Below are positions 1 to 8,157 of a stretch of 35,344 nucleotides of DNA, in pieces. Below the pieces are notes generated by a model. The model was not told the DNA's origin, did no database searches, and was given only the letters and a program-made list of their open reading frames with translations. The position numbers and the translations under genes are program-made. How positions within the stretch are numbered: position 1 is the stretch's first letter; every line of letters starts with the position of its first letter. Source of the stretch: a virus; the IMG/VR virus record IMGVR_UViG_3300044950_000231, positions 1 to 35,344 of that record; one strand, given 5' to 3'.

Positions 1-635
1 AGTTGCATACCTTCAAATTTGATTAAGTTCGCGCCCCACTGCCGCTTAAGTAAAGCAGTTGCATACTTCTTAAGCATCATGTCGTTATACACGTCTGGGT
101 ATGCGTCAGGATCAAGAATTTGATAGCCTTCAAGAATAACATATTGGCCTTCCGTGAGGCCAGCCTCCAACCAATTGATTTCGATTGAGAGGCGGTTCAT
201 ATGACGTGTGAATGTCACTTGTTGTGACAACCCATTGATCGTCATGTCAATCAACGACATGTACTGCTTCGTCATTTCATAGTCAAGTATTCCGCCTGAG
301 CGATGCAACGAATAAAGGTCATTCATATGCATCTGATACTTAACCGAGAACATATCGGATCCTGATGAATCCGCGGTCACGATAGGAAACACTCTAAATA
401 CTGAGATCAAAGCCTCAGGCAGAACAATGTAGTTATTCGCGACATCAATAGCAGTTAACTGATGCTTCACAAATACACGTTTGACTGCGTCTGAGTGATA
501 TTCTTGGTAGTACTGAATAGCCTCATCGATGCGATCCTCGATTTGATCGTCGTCGATGTTAACTTCAACTACAGGTTCTCCGAGATTACGAAGACAGTAT
601 TGAATGAGCGATGCTCGTGTAGTAGGTTTACTCAT
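1..635 (-). CDS. gp13: Neck protein, T4 gp13-like (C-terminus beyond the window)
   Basis: In T4, gp13 forms the neck ring with gp14 that closes the filled head and accepts the tail. About 211 residues are visible from ATG at 635; the gene runs off the left edge. The N-terminal region has the pattern of this family: a short leader, LGEPVVEVNIDDDQIEDRI, then a helix with AIQYYQEYHSDA. Later come NRLSIEINWLEAG and a C-terminal LKRQWGANLIKFEG, recalled from cyanophage gp13 proteins. The start overlaps the end of the preceding gene (stop at 628) by 8 nt. An AATAAATA late-promoter element lies 6 nt upstream of the ATG and there is no Shine-Dalgarno. Family assignment is by recalled similarity, not a search. 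Confidence 0.85.
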   Translation of the reverse strand, partial: MSKPTTRASLIQYCLRNLGEPVVEVNIDDDQIEDRIDEAIQYYQEYHSDAVKRVFVKHQLTAIDVANNYIVLPEALISVFRVFPIVTADSSGSDMFSVKYQMHMNDLYSLHRSGGILDYEMTKQYMSLIDMTINGLSQQVTFTRHMNRLSIEINWLEAGLTEGQYVILEGYQILDPDAYPDVYNDMMLKKYATALLKRQWGANLIKFEGMQ

Positions 636-1701
636 TGATACTATTTATTAGTGCAGATTTGTATTTTTGGCCCTTAACATACGGATACGCTATTTTGCCT
701 ATGACTTTAAAAGTGGCGCCGCCATCAATAGACATAGACACATGGATGTATTTCTTGATGTCAGGATAAGCTGGATCTATTTCAGATACGATGTTGGTTT
801 TATATCTTTGTCCCTTGACCAAAGGATAAGGAACCTTGCCGATAGACGTGAAGCTCGCGCTCGGCACCGACATTAGTATATCAATGAATCTGGCCGGGCT
901 TTCGACTGCAAGAGGCATTGGAGCAGATGGAAAATTCTTGATTACGACGTTTGCTACGAGCTCGTCAGATGGTTCAGATATCAATCCGTCTGTGTTAACT
1001 GCGACAAGCGACAAATATGTTTTCTTAGTATCCATATTGACGAATTCGTATCGCAATTTTCCAACGACGTCGATATGCTTCGTGTAGTTACCAGAAGAGA
1101 ATCCGTATGAAATAACATATTTTGCAATGTTAGGTTCGGGATTAGCATCCCATTTAATCGCGAAGTTTGGAGCTACGTTTAGAGTAGTATCTATAGGTGG
1201 AGCAATAGGAGTTACTCCGAGGTCTATAACATATTCGTGCGGCAGCGGAGCTGGAATTTTCCAATCTGTTATCCAAAACGTATTTGGATTTCCATCTATT
1301 GCGAACAAAGGTCCGCCGAACGGAGATCCAACTGCTGGAGTAGAAGAATCAGCCGATACTTTCCAATCTTTACGATCTAAGTTATTGCCATTTTTGTCTA
1401 TGACATTTATTTCAGAAATGTTGGTGTTATTGCTCCCATTTCCTTCAGTTAATACTTTCAATTTAACAAAATTAGAATTGATTGTGGGAAAATTTATTTT
1501 CTTCAGTGTTTTATCATTAGACATTACACCGGACGCGACGGCCGCACCCCAATTTTTGCCGTCCATGCTGGAATACAATTCGTATTTTGCTATGTTCCCA
1601 TCTAAAACGTTATCTTGCCTTGGTAACACAGAGAATCCGCTGATGCTAGTGTCGGCGAATAGATTCAGTGTTAAAAACAAATATAGTAGTGCAGTTTTCA
1701 T
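628..1701 (-). CDS. Secreted-looking F5/8C-FN3 protein, 357 aa
   Basis: The N-terminus (MKTALLYLFLTLNLFA-DTS) looks like a cleavable signal peptide, unusual for a tail protein. Residues 18-101 match the C-terminal two thirds of an F5/8 type C (discoidin) domain: SGFSVLPRQD, then YELYSSMDGKNWG and a strand ending SEINV. Residues 110-162 match the N-terminal third of the same fold: WKVSADSS, AIDGNPNTFW, PHEYVIDLG. The pieces are therefore in permuted order. Residues 170-252 look like a fibronectin III domain. Residues 287-309 and 333-355 are two copies of a motif IGK..YP.VKGQ.YK. F5/8C domains usually bind carbohydrate, so a glycan-binding role is inferred. It sits 2 nt downstream of the large fiber gene, without a Shine-Dalgarno. 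It could be a virion adhesin or an exported protein acting on the cell surface. Confidence 0.65.
   Translation of the reverse strand: MKTALLYLFLTLNLFADTSISGFSVLPRQDNVLDGNIAKYELYSSMDGKNWGAAVASGVMSNDKTLKKINFPTINSNFVKLKVLTEGNGSNNTNISEINVIDKNGNNLDRKDWKVSADSSTPAVGSPFGGPLFAIDGNPNTFWITDWKIPAPLPHEYVIDLGVTPIAPPIDTTLNVAPNFAIKWDANPEPNIAKYVISYGFSSGNYTKHIDVVGKLRYEFVNMDTKKTYLSLVAVNTDGLISEPSDELVANVVIKNFPSAPMPLAVESPARFIDILMSVPSASFTSIGKVPYPLVKGQRYKTNIVSEIDPAYPDIKKYIHVSMSIDGGATFKVIGKIAYPYVKGQKYKSALINSINE
642..649 (-). promoter_or_regulatory. T4-type late promoter element AATAAATA before gp13
   Basis: Matches the T4 late consensus TATAAATA at 7 of 8 positions. Only 6 nt separate it from the gp13 ATG, so the expected transcription start lies 1-2 nt before the start codon. 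It lies inside the 3' end of the preceding gene. Confidence 0.6.
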
Positions 1702-1703
1702 AA

Positions 1704-4574
1704 TTATAGATTGGTTAGTGATTGGAGTCTTGGTCCTGATAAACGTTTCTTGTAGTAGCGGATGCGGGAAATATGCCCGGTCGGCCAGCCGGCGTCGGCG
1801 TTTGCTGGGTCCGCAAGTAGAAATTGTGTAGGGGTAATTGGTGTAGGCGTGGCGCTTGTTGCATGTGCGCCGCCATTGAACGAACGAGTCGCAGTAGTTC
1901 CGCTCATCGATATTGCTACTTTAAACGGATCATTGCCTGGCCAGCCTAAGTTCACTGACGTTGAATGCTGAATCATTGGGGCTGCAGTTTGCTTGAATAT
2001 CACCCAGTGTCCAGTATACGATGCGCCGTTCGCAAACCCAACGATTGACCTATTGCCGAACGCGCCCGCTGGGACTAACAAGTCACCCTCCCAGGTCAAT
2101 GTTCCAGCGGCCGGGTTGTATAGTTTGTCGAAGGCGAACGCCGCCGCTGTGGTCGCGGTTTGCACGTAGGTCGGAGCAGTTGATCCGTAAGACATCATCG
2201 CACCCCACAAGTAGAACTTGTCGGTGCTGTTTCCGACCACGGTGCGCGAACCGCTTCTTGCCGGGGACAGCCGCAAGGTCGTCGTCGAGGTTGCCAAGGC
2301 CACTGCGGTCACGGAACACCGATACCAACCATTTCCGACAGCCAAGATGGTCCCCGCAGCGCCAGTCGAGGACGCGACCGATCCGGCTCCCGAAAGATTG
2401 AAAATAATATCGACCGGCCAAGTGCCCGGACTACCAGCCCAGGCGGAGAACTGCGGGAAGTCGCCGCCGTTGACGTAAAACGAAAAGCAATAAGGCACCC
2501 CGGCCGTGAACCCCACGTTCTGCACGCATTGATAGACCGTAGTGGTAGCGCCGACCGTGCACTTATCGGCGGTCTGCGTTCCGTTAGGTGCCATGGCTTC
2601 CGCAGTGTCCGCAGCAACCGTGAAGTTTCTGGTTCCGGCCGGACTCCAGTCCGCTGCGTCAAATGCCTGCGACTGTGGGATTATGTTAGCAGGAATGAAA
2701 TCCGTCGCTTCAGTGCCGTTCTCAAGCTGTGCCCCGTATAAGCAGAACCTAGCAGAAGTTGCTCTGGTGATTTCGTTGTTTCCGATAACGGCACGGTAGT
2801 CAATATAGCACACCGACCCTCCGGTAAACGTGGCTGTTATAGCTAGCCTATACCAGCCATCACCAACAGACTCGAATGTCGGCGGTTTCACTAGAGTTCC
2901 ATTAGCAGTGTTGTATGAACCCAACACGCCGCTCCCGGTGAAATCCACATAAGCATTCACAGAGAGTCCTGTGGACGTCTTGAAAGTTACTCGCAACCAG
3001 TTCGATGTCCCTTTCTTCAAATATACAGATGCGGTATGCGCGGCACCTATGGTATGAGCACCACCGCCAGACACAATGTCGCCAGTGTTGCTGAAAAGCA
3101 CCTCCTGACCAGCGTTTCCTCCGAACGGATCAGCCACGGCAGCATATAAGGAAGATCCGGCAAATGACCACGGTGAGGCTACCATATTGCCCCCGGCGAC
3201 TATCAAGTTGTCACGACGGAAGTTCTCCCGATACACTCCGAGATAGTCACGGCTTCGCGTCGCGGTTGCCGTGGTAGTCGGGATGTAAGATGTCGGGAAT
3301 GCGCCAACCTCAAGCTGCGCCCCCCAAAGAGCGTAAGCGCCAATATCAACTAGAGTGATGGTTTCATACACGAAACTGCTGTTGGTAAAAGTAATCCATA
3401 CTCTATACCATCCGTTTGCGTGCTTTTCAATTCCTCCAGCATACCCGGCATCGTTAGCTGTCACGCTTCCCGCGCCAGCCAATGAAAACGTGCTGCCGTT
3501 TGCCCCGGAGAGGGCGTATCCGAGCTTGAAAGTGATGCCCGCGCCTAACGGTTTTACAAACACGCTGTAAGTCTGCGTGCTGGCGCTAGTAGTGCGCTGT
3601 CGATAATGGTAGTTGCTAACAACGGATGTAGTCCATACATCCGCCGCCAACGTCCCGTCCGGTGCGACTTCCGAGTTCTCCAATACAGTTAGTCCGGGTC
3701 CGATAGACCAGTTGGTTCCACCGTTGGCTAGAAACAAAGTGGAGTTTGTGATCAGGTTCGTCCTCGTCTCCTCATACAGTAATCCTTTGCATGCTCCGGT
3801 GATTGGGTCGTGATCGTAGCGTGGACCAAACACGCCGCCCCCAACAGCGGAGGGCATGTATGGATGCAATGTCGTTCCGCGAGACACCTGAATACCCCAA
3901 AGGTAAACCCCGCTAGTGCCGTCCCCGTTGTATGAGTTGCTCACCCCGTTGTGGAGTCCGACATCCATCAGATAGTCAGGCGCGGCTAGGTAAGACAGCC
4001 AGCACCTCCACCAACCATTACCAGCATCTACGATACCACTGGCCAGCACGGATGCTCCTTGAGAAAGCACAACGCCGTTTACCAAGTCAAAGGTGGCGAT
4101 ATTCGCTGGATTGATAGCACCCACTGTCCCTACCAGCGCCATAGAGCGTCCAGCGGCCTTCAGGTAGCACGACATGTTGCACGCCCGTCCAGTCAAGGCA
4201 GCAGCCCCCATGCTAACCCTCGCATAGTGCGTGTTTGCGGCAGTGGAATCCTCTATGATCTTGTCAGCCGTTAGCTCCCCATTAGGTGCCGTCGTGGCGT
4301 TGTAGGCAGCAGTCGTGCGGGTCTTCGTCCATGGAGTGATGTCCTCGGAGTTGTTGGTTAAGTTCTCTGCCGCATACTTAATTGATCCGTCCGAATCCAC
4401 GAAAGTCCCGAGGCTTGCGCGGGAGAACTGCATGGCTGGCCCACGAAGGCTCGGAATCAAAAAGCCGTTTGGCACATACGGATCTTTCGTGAAGGCGGGC
4501 TTCTCCTTCAAGTTACAATCCAGCGCAAGCTTTTCATTGCCTGCCGTCAGTCTATGTTTGAACGGATAGAACAT
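1704..4574 (-). CDS. Large multi-domain tail fiber / adhesin, 956 aa
   Basis: Likely host-recognition protein. I chose ATG 4574, which follows the upstream stop (TGA 4578-4576) by one base; a longer reading from 4721 would overlap the upstream gene by about 146 nt. After an N-terminal segment with a recurrent phage fiber motif (FSRASLGTFVDSDG, about residues 50-62) there are four diverged beta-sandwich units of about 165 residues. Each carries a GNGWYR-like strand and ends with LWGAQLE.G..PT.YIPT or a relative (near residues 225, 425, 605 and 785). Residues about 815-950 resemble a LamG/concanavalin-like domain. This fold set is typical of carbohydrate binding. An AAGGA lies 13 nt before the ATG. 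The gene is visibly richer in G+C than its neighbours (one 60-nt line near 2281 is 58% GC, a baseplate line near 27661 is 37%), suggesting acquisition from elsewhere. Confidence 0.8.
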   Translation of the reverse strand: MFYPFKHRLTAGNEKLALDCNLKEKPAFTKDPYVPNGFLIPSLRGPAMQFSRASLGTFVDSDGSIKYAAENLTNNSEDITPWTKTRTTAAYNATTAPNGELTADKIIEDSTAANTHYARVSMGAAALTGRACNMSCYLKAAGRSMALVGTVGAINPANIATFDLVNGVVLSQGASVLASGIVDAGNGWWRCWLSYLAAPDYLMDVGLHNGVSNSYNGDGTSGVYLWGIQVSRGTTLHPYMPSAVGGGVFGPRYDHDPITGACKGLLYEETRTNLITNSTLFLANGGTNWSIGPGLTVLENSEVAPDGTLAADVWTTSVVSNYHYRQRTTSASTQTYSVFVKPLGAGITFKLGYALSGANGSTFSLAGAGSVTANDAGYAGGIEKHANGWYRVWITFTNSSFVYETITLVDIGAYALWGAQLEVGAFPTSYIPTTTATATRSRDYLGVYRENFRRDNLIVAGGNMVASPWSFAGSSLYAAVADPFGGNAGQEVLFSNTGDIVSGGGAHTIGAAHTASVYLKKGTSNWLRVTFKTSTGLSVNAYVDFTGSGVLGSYNTANGTLVKPPTFESVGDGWYRLAITATFTGGSVCYIDYRAVIGNNEITRATSARFCLYGAQLENGTEATDFIPANIIPQSQAFDAADWSPAGTRNFTVAADTAEAMAPNGTQTADKCTVGATTTVYQCVQNVGFTAGVPYCFSFYVNGGDFPQFSAWAGSPGTWPVDIIFNLSGAGSVASSTGAAGTILAVGNGWYRCSVTAVALATSTTTLRLSPARSGSRTVVGNSTDKFYLWGAMMSYGSTAPTYVQTATTAAAFAFDKLYNPAAGTLTWEGDLLVPAGAFGNRSIVGFANGASYTGHWVIFKQTAAPMIQHSTSVNLGWPGNDPFKVAISMSGTTATRSFNGGAHATSATPTPITPTQFLLADPANADAGWPTGHISRIRYYKKRLSGPRLQSLTNL

Positions 4575-4575
4575 A

Positions 4576-6360
4576 TCAGTAAGTGAATCCTTGTGCGCAA
4601 GTTCCAAACCATTTGCCGCCCTTAGCAACAAATGAAATGATGTCCATCTTGCCAATTGCAGTAGTGATTGTTGGCGCACCAGCATCGCCCCAATCAACTC
4701 CGGTGAAAGTTGCGCTACCATTTCCAGTGACGGCCGGCTGCTTCACGAACAGCGTAAAGCTTGTTCCTTCGGTAGCAGGAGGCATTGTGACCACACAAGC
4801 AGTTGAGGCCGTTAGCGTAACATCCAACGAGGTTCCGCTAGTGATGCTTAATGTGCAAGCGGTTCCAACCCCAGTAGTCGTTGCGGTAGTTGAAGTCTCT
4901 GCGAAGGCTGCTATAGTAGTGTTGCCGCCTACATTCAGCGCGCCACCGATACCAACTCCGCCCACCACAACCAAGGCTCCAGTTGATGTGTTGGTAGATG
5001 CCGTGTTAGGCGCAACATACGCCCGAGTATTAGTTAGATTAAGAACGTCCGTCGCTCCGTTAATTTGGAACCGCATCTCTCCGTTGTAGGCATTGCGGAA
5101 GTATACGGTGTAGTTGGTCTGGCCAGAAGATGCGTCGATCACGCCAAACGATCCGATGCTGCGGAATGCAGTGCCGGATATTGTGTTCCCGATATTGATA
5201 CCCATGGAGACGTTATGTGCCGTCTCAGTAGACTGGATGGCAGCGAACGTGTTCCTTCCTGATCTTGAGTTTAGGATGCCATTGAAAGTATGAGCTGTGG
5301 TAGCATTGAGTCCATACGTCATCGAGGACCATGTGCCGGAATAACCGATAGCTAGATCATTTGCACCGATTACATTGGAAAAGGCCGTTCCGTTTCCAAT
5401 AGTAAGGTAAGGCAATTTTAACGAGCCATCGTTTCTAGTGAACGCGAGGACACTGCCTGCACTGTTATGATACTCCTGAAGGTTACCTGTCTGGCCAGCA
5501 GCTCCTTTCACAGTAAGGCCTATTACACCCGCACCGCTTGATTGGATAGTCTGCCCGCCCGTGAGCTTGATGAACAGCCCTCCAAGTTTGGAGAACATAT
5601 TCGCCCATGAGAATAGTTTTGTTTCAGCGCCTGACTTAACAGCAAAGGAGTCGGCATCTGCGACATCGGAGACAGTCGTGGTGAATGTGCCGCTAACAGC
5701 AGCATTAGTAACATTTGCGTCATTCCCATCAACGCCATCGGCTCCAGGTTCGCCAACTAATGTGAAGGACCAGTCAGAGGTTGCTGATGGGTCCGCTGTA
5801 TAGAACAGAACATCTACTATCATCCACTGCCCATCGTAGGAAACAACTCGTCCCTCGACATAGTAGGATTGTCCTAAGGCCGTAAATCGGATTCGGTTTC
5901 CTGGAACGAACGCTAAGTTAGCTCCTACAAAAATCTCCTGCTCACCAATCAGGCTGCTTATTTCAGCGATGGTGGTTCCGCTATAAACTGGAGCTGATAC
6001 TCCATCAATACCATCATCGCCTTTTTCACCTTTGATGTCAGCTAGCGCAATGATGTTGATCCACGTGTCTGTATTAGTTGGCTTCCATTGGATATGAGTT
6101 CCATTGTTGCGGAGATCTACACTCTCGCCAACATCACCCTTTAAGCTAGCAATAGAAACTAAATCTGTCCACACCACATCTCCCTCATATCGCCACTGAA
6201 TATGAGTGACACCTGCTTGGATTTCCACCGGCCGGCCATCGGCTCCAGCAGGACCAACATTCAGTATGGTATTCTGCAAATGCCGTGGAGCATCCACATC
6301 CATTGCTAAAGCATGAGTGTGCGGCCCAACTCTAACCTTTATTGTAGTCAATTCACTCAT
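4576..6360 (-). CDS. Collagen-like tail fiber protein, 594 aa
   Basis: Probable trimeric fiber. The N-terminal part has two copies of a unit with THIQW, a W-rich strand and SIASLKGDVG or ALADIKGEKG (about residues 52-80 and 87-115). Short collagen-like Gly-X-Y runs follow (GEKGDDGIDG, GEPGADGVDG). The middle contains shaft-like beta sequence, and the C-terminus (TACVVTMPPATEGTSFTLF to the end) resembles small beta-structured tip domains of phage fibers. Its ATG overlaps the stop of the preceding gene as ATGA (6357-6360), so translation is probably coupled. The receptor is unknown. Confidence 0.8.
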   Translation of the reverse strand: MSELTTIKVRVGPHTHALAMDVDAPRHLQNTILNVGPAGADGRPVEIQAGVTHIQWRYEGDVVWTDLVSIASLKGDVGESVDLRNNGTHIQWKPTNTDTWINIIALADIKGEKGDDGIDGVSAPVYSGTTIAEISSLIGEQEIFVGANLAFVPGNRIRFTALGQSYYVEGRVVSYDGQWMIVDVLFYTADPSATSDWSFTLVGEPGADGVDGNDANVTNAAVSGTFTTTVSDVADADSFAVKSGAETKLFSWANMFSKLGGLFIKLTGGQTIQSSGAGVIGLTVKGAAGQTGNLQEYHNSAGSVLAFTRNDGSLKLPYLTIGNGTAFSNVIGANDLAIGYSGTWSSMTYGLNATTAHTFNGILNSRSGRNTFAAIQSTETAHNVSMGINIGNTISGTAFRSIGSFGVIDASSGQTNYTVYFRNAYNGEMRFQINGATDVLNLTNTRAYVAPNTASTNTSTGALVVVGGVGIGGALNVGGNTTIAAFAETSTTATTTGVGTACTLSITSGTSLDVTLTASTACVVTMPPATEGTSFTLFVKQPAVTGNGSATFTGVDWGDAGAPTITTAIGKMDIISFVAKGGKWFGTCAQGFTY

Positions 6361-7034
6361 GGTGTGCTAGGCGAAGGCTGTATAGTTAACAAGATGGTTG
6401 GAGTAACGTTGACAACGCTGTCAGACTCATCTAGTATCTTCACATCGAAATAGTAGTTTCCTGGTTCTAAATTTGCAGTGTCTTGGTCTATGAGTATGTG
6501 CCCATTTTCAATTGTTGGGGCAAATACTAATGCTTCTGGTCCAGTTGGATAAAGCTTAACCAGACGTGACACAGCTGACCAATCAGACGGGATTAGATAC
6601 GGCAATCCAGCTTCATCTAATCCGCTCAGCAATATGTGGAGAGGCTGCCCTCTTTTGATCGTGATGACGTTAGCATCAGTTTCGGCTGGTAGCAAAATTG
6701 GAGCATCTTCGATAGTTACCGCGCTGTTAAAATGAGCTTGGCCCTCCATCTCTTTGTGAATGACGCCGCTTATCTTATTAGTCGCAAAAATATCGTACAC
6801 GCCACGGTTTCTCTTCAGCAGAGAAGTGTTGTTTGACGATATTGTTATCTTTACTTTCTTAGGCTCATTCGCTACTGCGCCGAATGAAAAAGGGACAGAC
6901 GCAACAGATGAATACGAAGATTTTATTGAACCACTGAAATCATACTCAGCATAATTAACAGAGATCTCGATTGTCTGTTCAAAATCTGATCCTTTATCAA
7001 TGAATATATCTCGGTATGTTGGATGTGTTGCCAT
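6357..7034 (-). CDS. Ig-like fiber/baseplate-upper-type protein, 225 aa
   Basis: Contains two tandem beta domains with similar openings: residues about 8-105 (YRDIFIDKGSDFEQTIEI) and about 118-225 (NVITIKRGQPLHILLSGLD). The first resembles small phage proteins of the type 'IDQG.D....V...GTP.NLTGY', found beside fibers in marine myoviruses and in BppU-like baseplate-upper proteins. A role as connector or adaptor for the fiber that follows is inferred. It overlaps the preceding gene by one base (TAATG) and the next by four (ATGA), so the three genes look like one translational unit. Confidence 0.55.
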   Translation of the reverse strand: MATHPTYRDIFIDKGSDFEQTIEISVNYAEYDFSGSIKSSYSSVASVPFSFGAVANEPKKVKITISSNNTSLLKRNRGVYDIFATNKISGVIHKEMEGQAHFNSAVTIEDAPILLPAETDANVITIKRGQPLHILLSGLDEAGLPYLIPSDWSAVSRLVKLYPTGPEALVFAPTIENGHILIDQDTANLEPGNYYFDVKILDESDSVVNVTPTILLTIQPSPSTP

Positions 7035-7495
7035 TACTTAATTGTGTTGTTAGCGTGTAGCTGGTCGAGTTGAATAGCACGAATTTTGCCTGCGTCAGCC
7101 ATCTCGTTTGTGAGACGAATGATGTTGTGATCCATTGAGATGATCGCGTTTGTTGAAGACATTTGCGCTTTTGTCGCAGCAACTGTTAGGATTTTCAGAT
7201 CGTCTGCAGTCTTTTCGTTAAGATCAATTAGGGCTTTGAAGTGCTCTTGCTGAGTAGCAATTGTTTCTCTGTGCCGACGTTCGCGCGCAGCATCATCTCT
7301 TACGGACTTTGTCCATACGACGATAAGACCAATGATTAGAACGAATACGAGACCATGTGGTCCCGTGATCCTATTCCAATCATCGGACGAAATCAGCGTT
7401 GCGATCCCTTGCCATACCGCAAGTAAACCTAACATGGATATGTCGACCACGGCCGCGATTGACGGGAAAATAAAGGAGGAAATTCGGTGAGGCAT
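7034..7495 (-). CDS. Two-helix membrane protein with coiled-coil tail, holin candidate
   Basis: 153 aa. Residues about 10-36 and 48-62 are hydrophobic and long enough to span the membrane. The rest (about 65-153) is charged and heptad-like, consistent with a soluble helical tail. Small phage proteins with two membrane segments are often holins, but the 90-residue helical tail is unusual, and spanin-like or membrane-anchored roles are possible. It begins a new late unit: a hairpin terminator ends the upstream transcript and an exact TATAAATA lies 6 nt before the ATG. There is no Shine-Dalgarno. Met21 is an alternative start but would cut into the first hydrophobic segment. Confidence 0.6.
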   Translation of the reverse strand: MPHRISSFIFPSIAAVVDISMLGLLAVWQGIATLISSDDWNRITGPHGLVFVLIIGLIVVWTKSVRDDAARERRHRETIATQQEHFKALIDLNEKTADDLKILTVAATKAQMSSTNAIISMDHNIIRLTNEMADAGKIRAIQLDQLHANNTIK

Positions 7496-7501
7496 TTTAT
7501 G

Positions 7502-7509
7502 TATTTATA
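7502..7509 (-). promoter_or_regulatory. T4-type late promoter TATAAATA (exact)
   Basis: Exact match to the T4 late consensus on the minus strand. It ends 6 nt before the ATG at 7495 and lies just downstream of a terminator hairpin. The expected start point is at or next to the start codon. Confidence 0.8.
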
Positions 7510-7522
7510 CAACCCGACACTA

Positions 7523-7558
7523 AAAAGCGGGCATGCCCGAATGAACATGCCCGCTTTT
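7523..7558 (-). terminator. Rho-independent terminator after the 180-aa fiber-tip gene
   Basis: A perfect 13-bp stem (AAAAGCGGGCATG pairs with CATGCCCGCTTTT) with a 10-nt loop, followed on the minus strand by a further T. It lies 15 nt past the stop codon at 7574 and before the next late promoter. Confidence 0.85.
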
Positions 7559-7573
7559 CGAGAACTAATCAAA

Positions 7574-8116
7574 TTAGCTGAGTGGAAGAACTTCCCATGT
7601 GTTAGACGCAATACGAACGACCTTAACCGACGCCGTTTGAAGAACAGCTGCGGTGCCTACGATCGTAACGTCGCCGTCAACCGGAGTAATCGTTAGAGTA
7701 CCCGCACCAACATTCTTGACGGTGAAGTAAGTACCAGGAACCCATGTCACGACGGATTGTTTTGGAATCGTGATCGTGTTCGCCGTAGCAAATGTACGAC
7801 GAATGTACGATGCATGATTACCAAGAGCGAGGACAGTATCTTCATTCGTATCTTCAAGAACACGAATGTAACTTGCGGCTGCACCGATCAATGCGAGCTG
7901 AGCAGGAGCGTCAGCTGCGGTGAACATAGCGACACCTGCAGCGGTCTTATCGCTTAGGTTAGTTGATGCAAGAGTGATTGGAACTTCGCCAAGAGGAGTT
8001 GCTCCTTCGGAAGTAACGAGGTTAGGAACGCCTTCAATCATGTCAAGATAGACGCGGCCTGCGGCTGTTCCTGTGTTAGGAGATGTGGTTGGGAATGATA
8101 GACGGGATACTTTCAT
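7574..8116 (-). CDS. Small fiber-tip-like structural protein, 180 aa
   Basis: The C-terminal half (IRRTFATANTITIPKQ, FTVKNVGAGTLTITP, ASNTWEVLPLS) is a beta-rich pattern common at the ends of phage tail fibers. A similar ending occurs in the 594-aa fiber of this window. The N-terminal half has a short shaft-like stretch (GRVYLDMIEGVPNLV). It has its own upstream AATAAATA and downstream terminator, so it is probably made as a single-gene late transcript. A role as fiber tip, capping protein or small adhesin is inferred. Confidence 0.5.
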   Translation of the reverse strand: MKVSRLSFPTTSPNTGTAAGRVYLDMIEGVPNLVTSEGATPLGEVPITLASTNLSDKTAAGVAMFTAADAPAQLALIGAAASYIRVLEDTNEDTVLALGNHASYIRRTFATANTITIPKQSVVTWVPGTYFTVKNVGAGTLTITPVDGDVTIVGTAAVLQTASVKVVRIASNTWEVLPLS

Positions 8117-8141
8117 GTTTTCTGGGGTGTAATTACTATTC

Positions 8142-8149
8142 TATTTATT
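8142..8149 (-). promoter_or_regulatory. T4-type late promoter element AATAAATA
   Basis: 7 of 8 matches to TATAAATA in the 41-nt gap before the gene starting at 8116. The predicted leader is about 20 nt and contains no clear Shine-Dalgarno. Confidence 0.6.
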
Positions 8150-8157
8150 CAAATCAC

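Noticed and set aside
1127-1831. Plus-strand open frame of 234 aa opposite the secreted protein
   Set aside because: It runs antisense across two well-supported minus-strand genes and shows no domain-like pattern.
4575-4721. Longer start for the 956-aa fiber (ATG at 4721)
   Set aside because: It would overlap the upstream collagen-like fiber by about 146 nt in another frame. ATG 4574 directly after the upstream stop is the better start and begins the recognisable fiber sequence.
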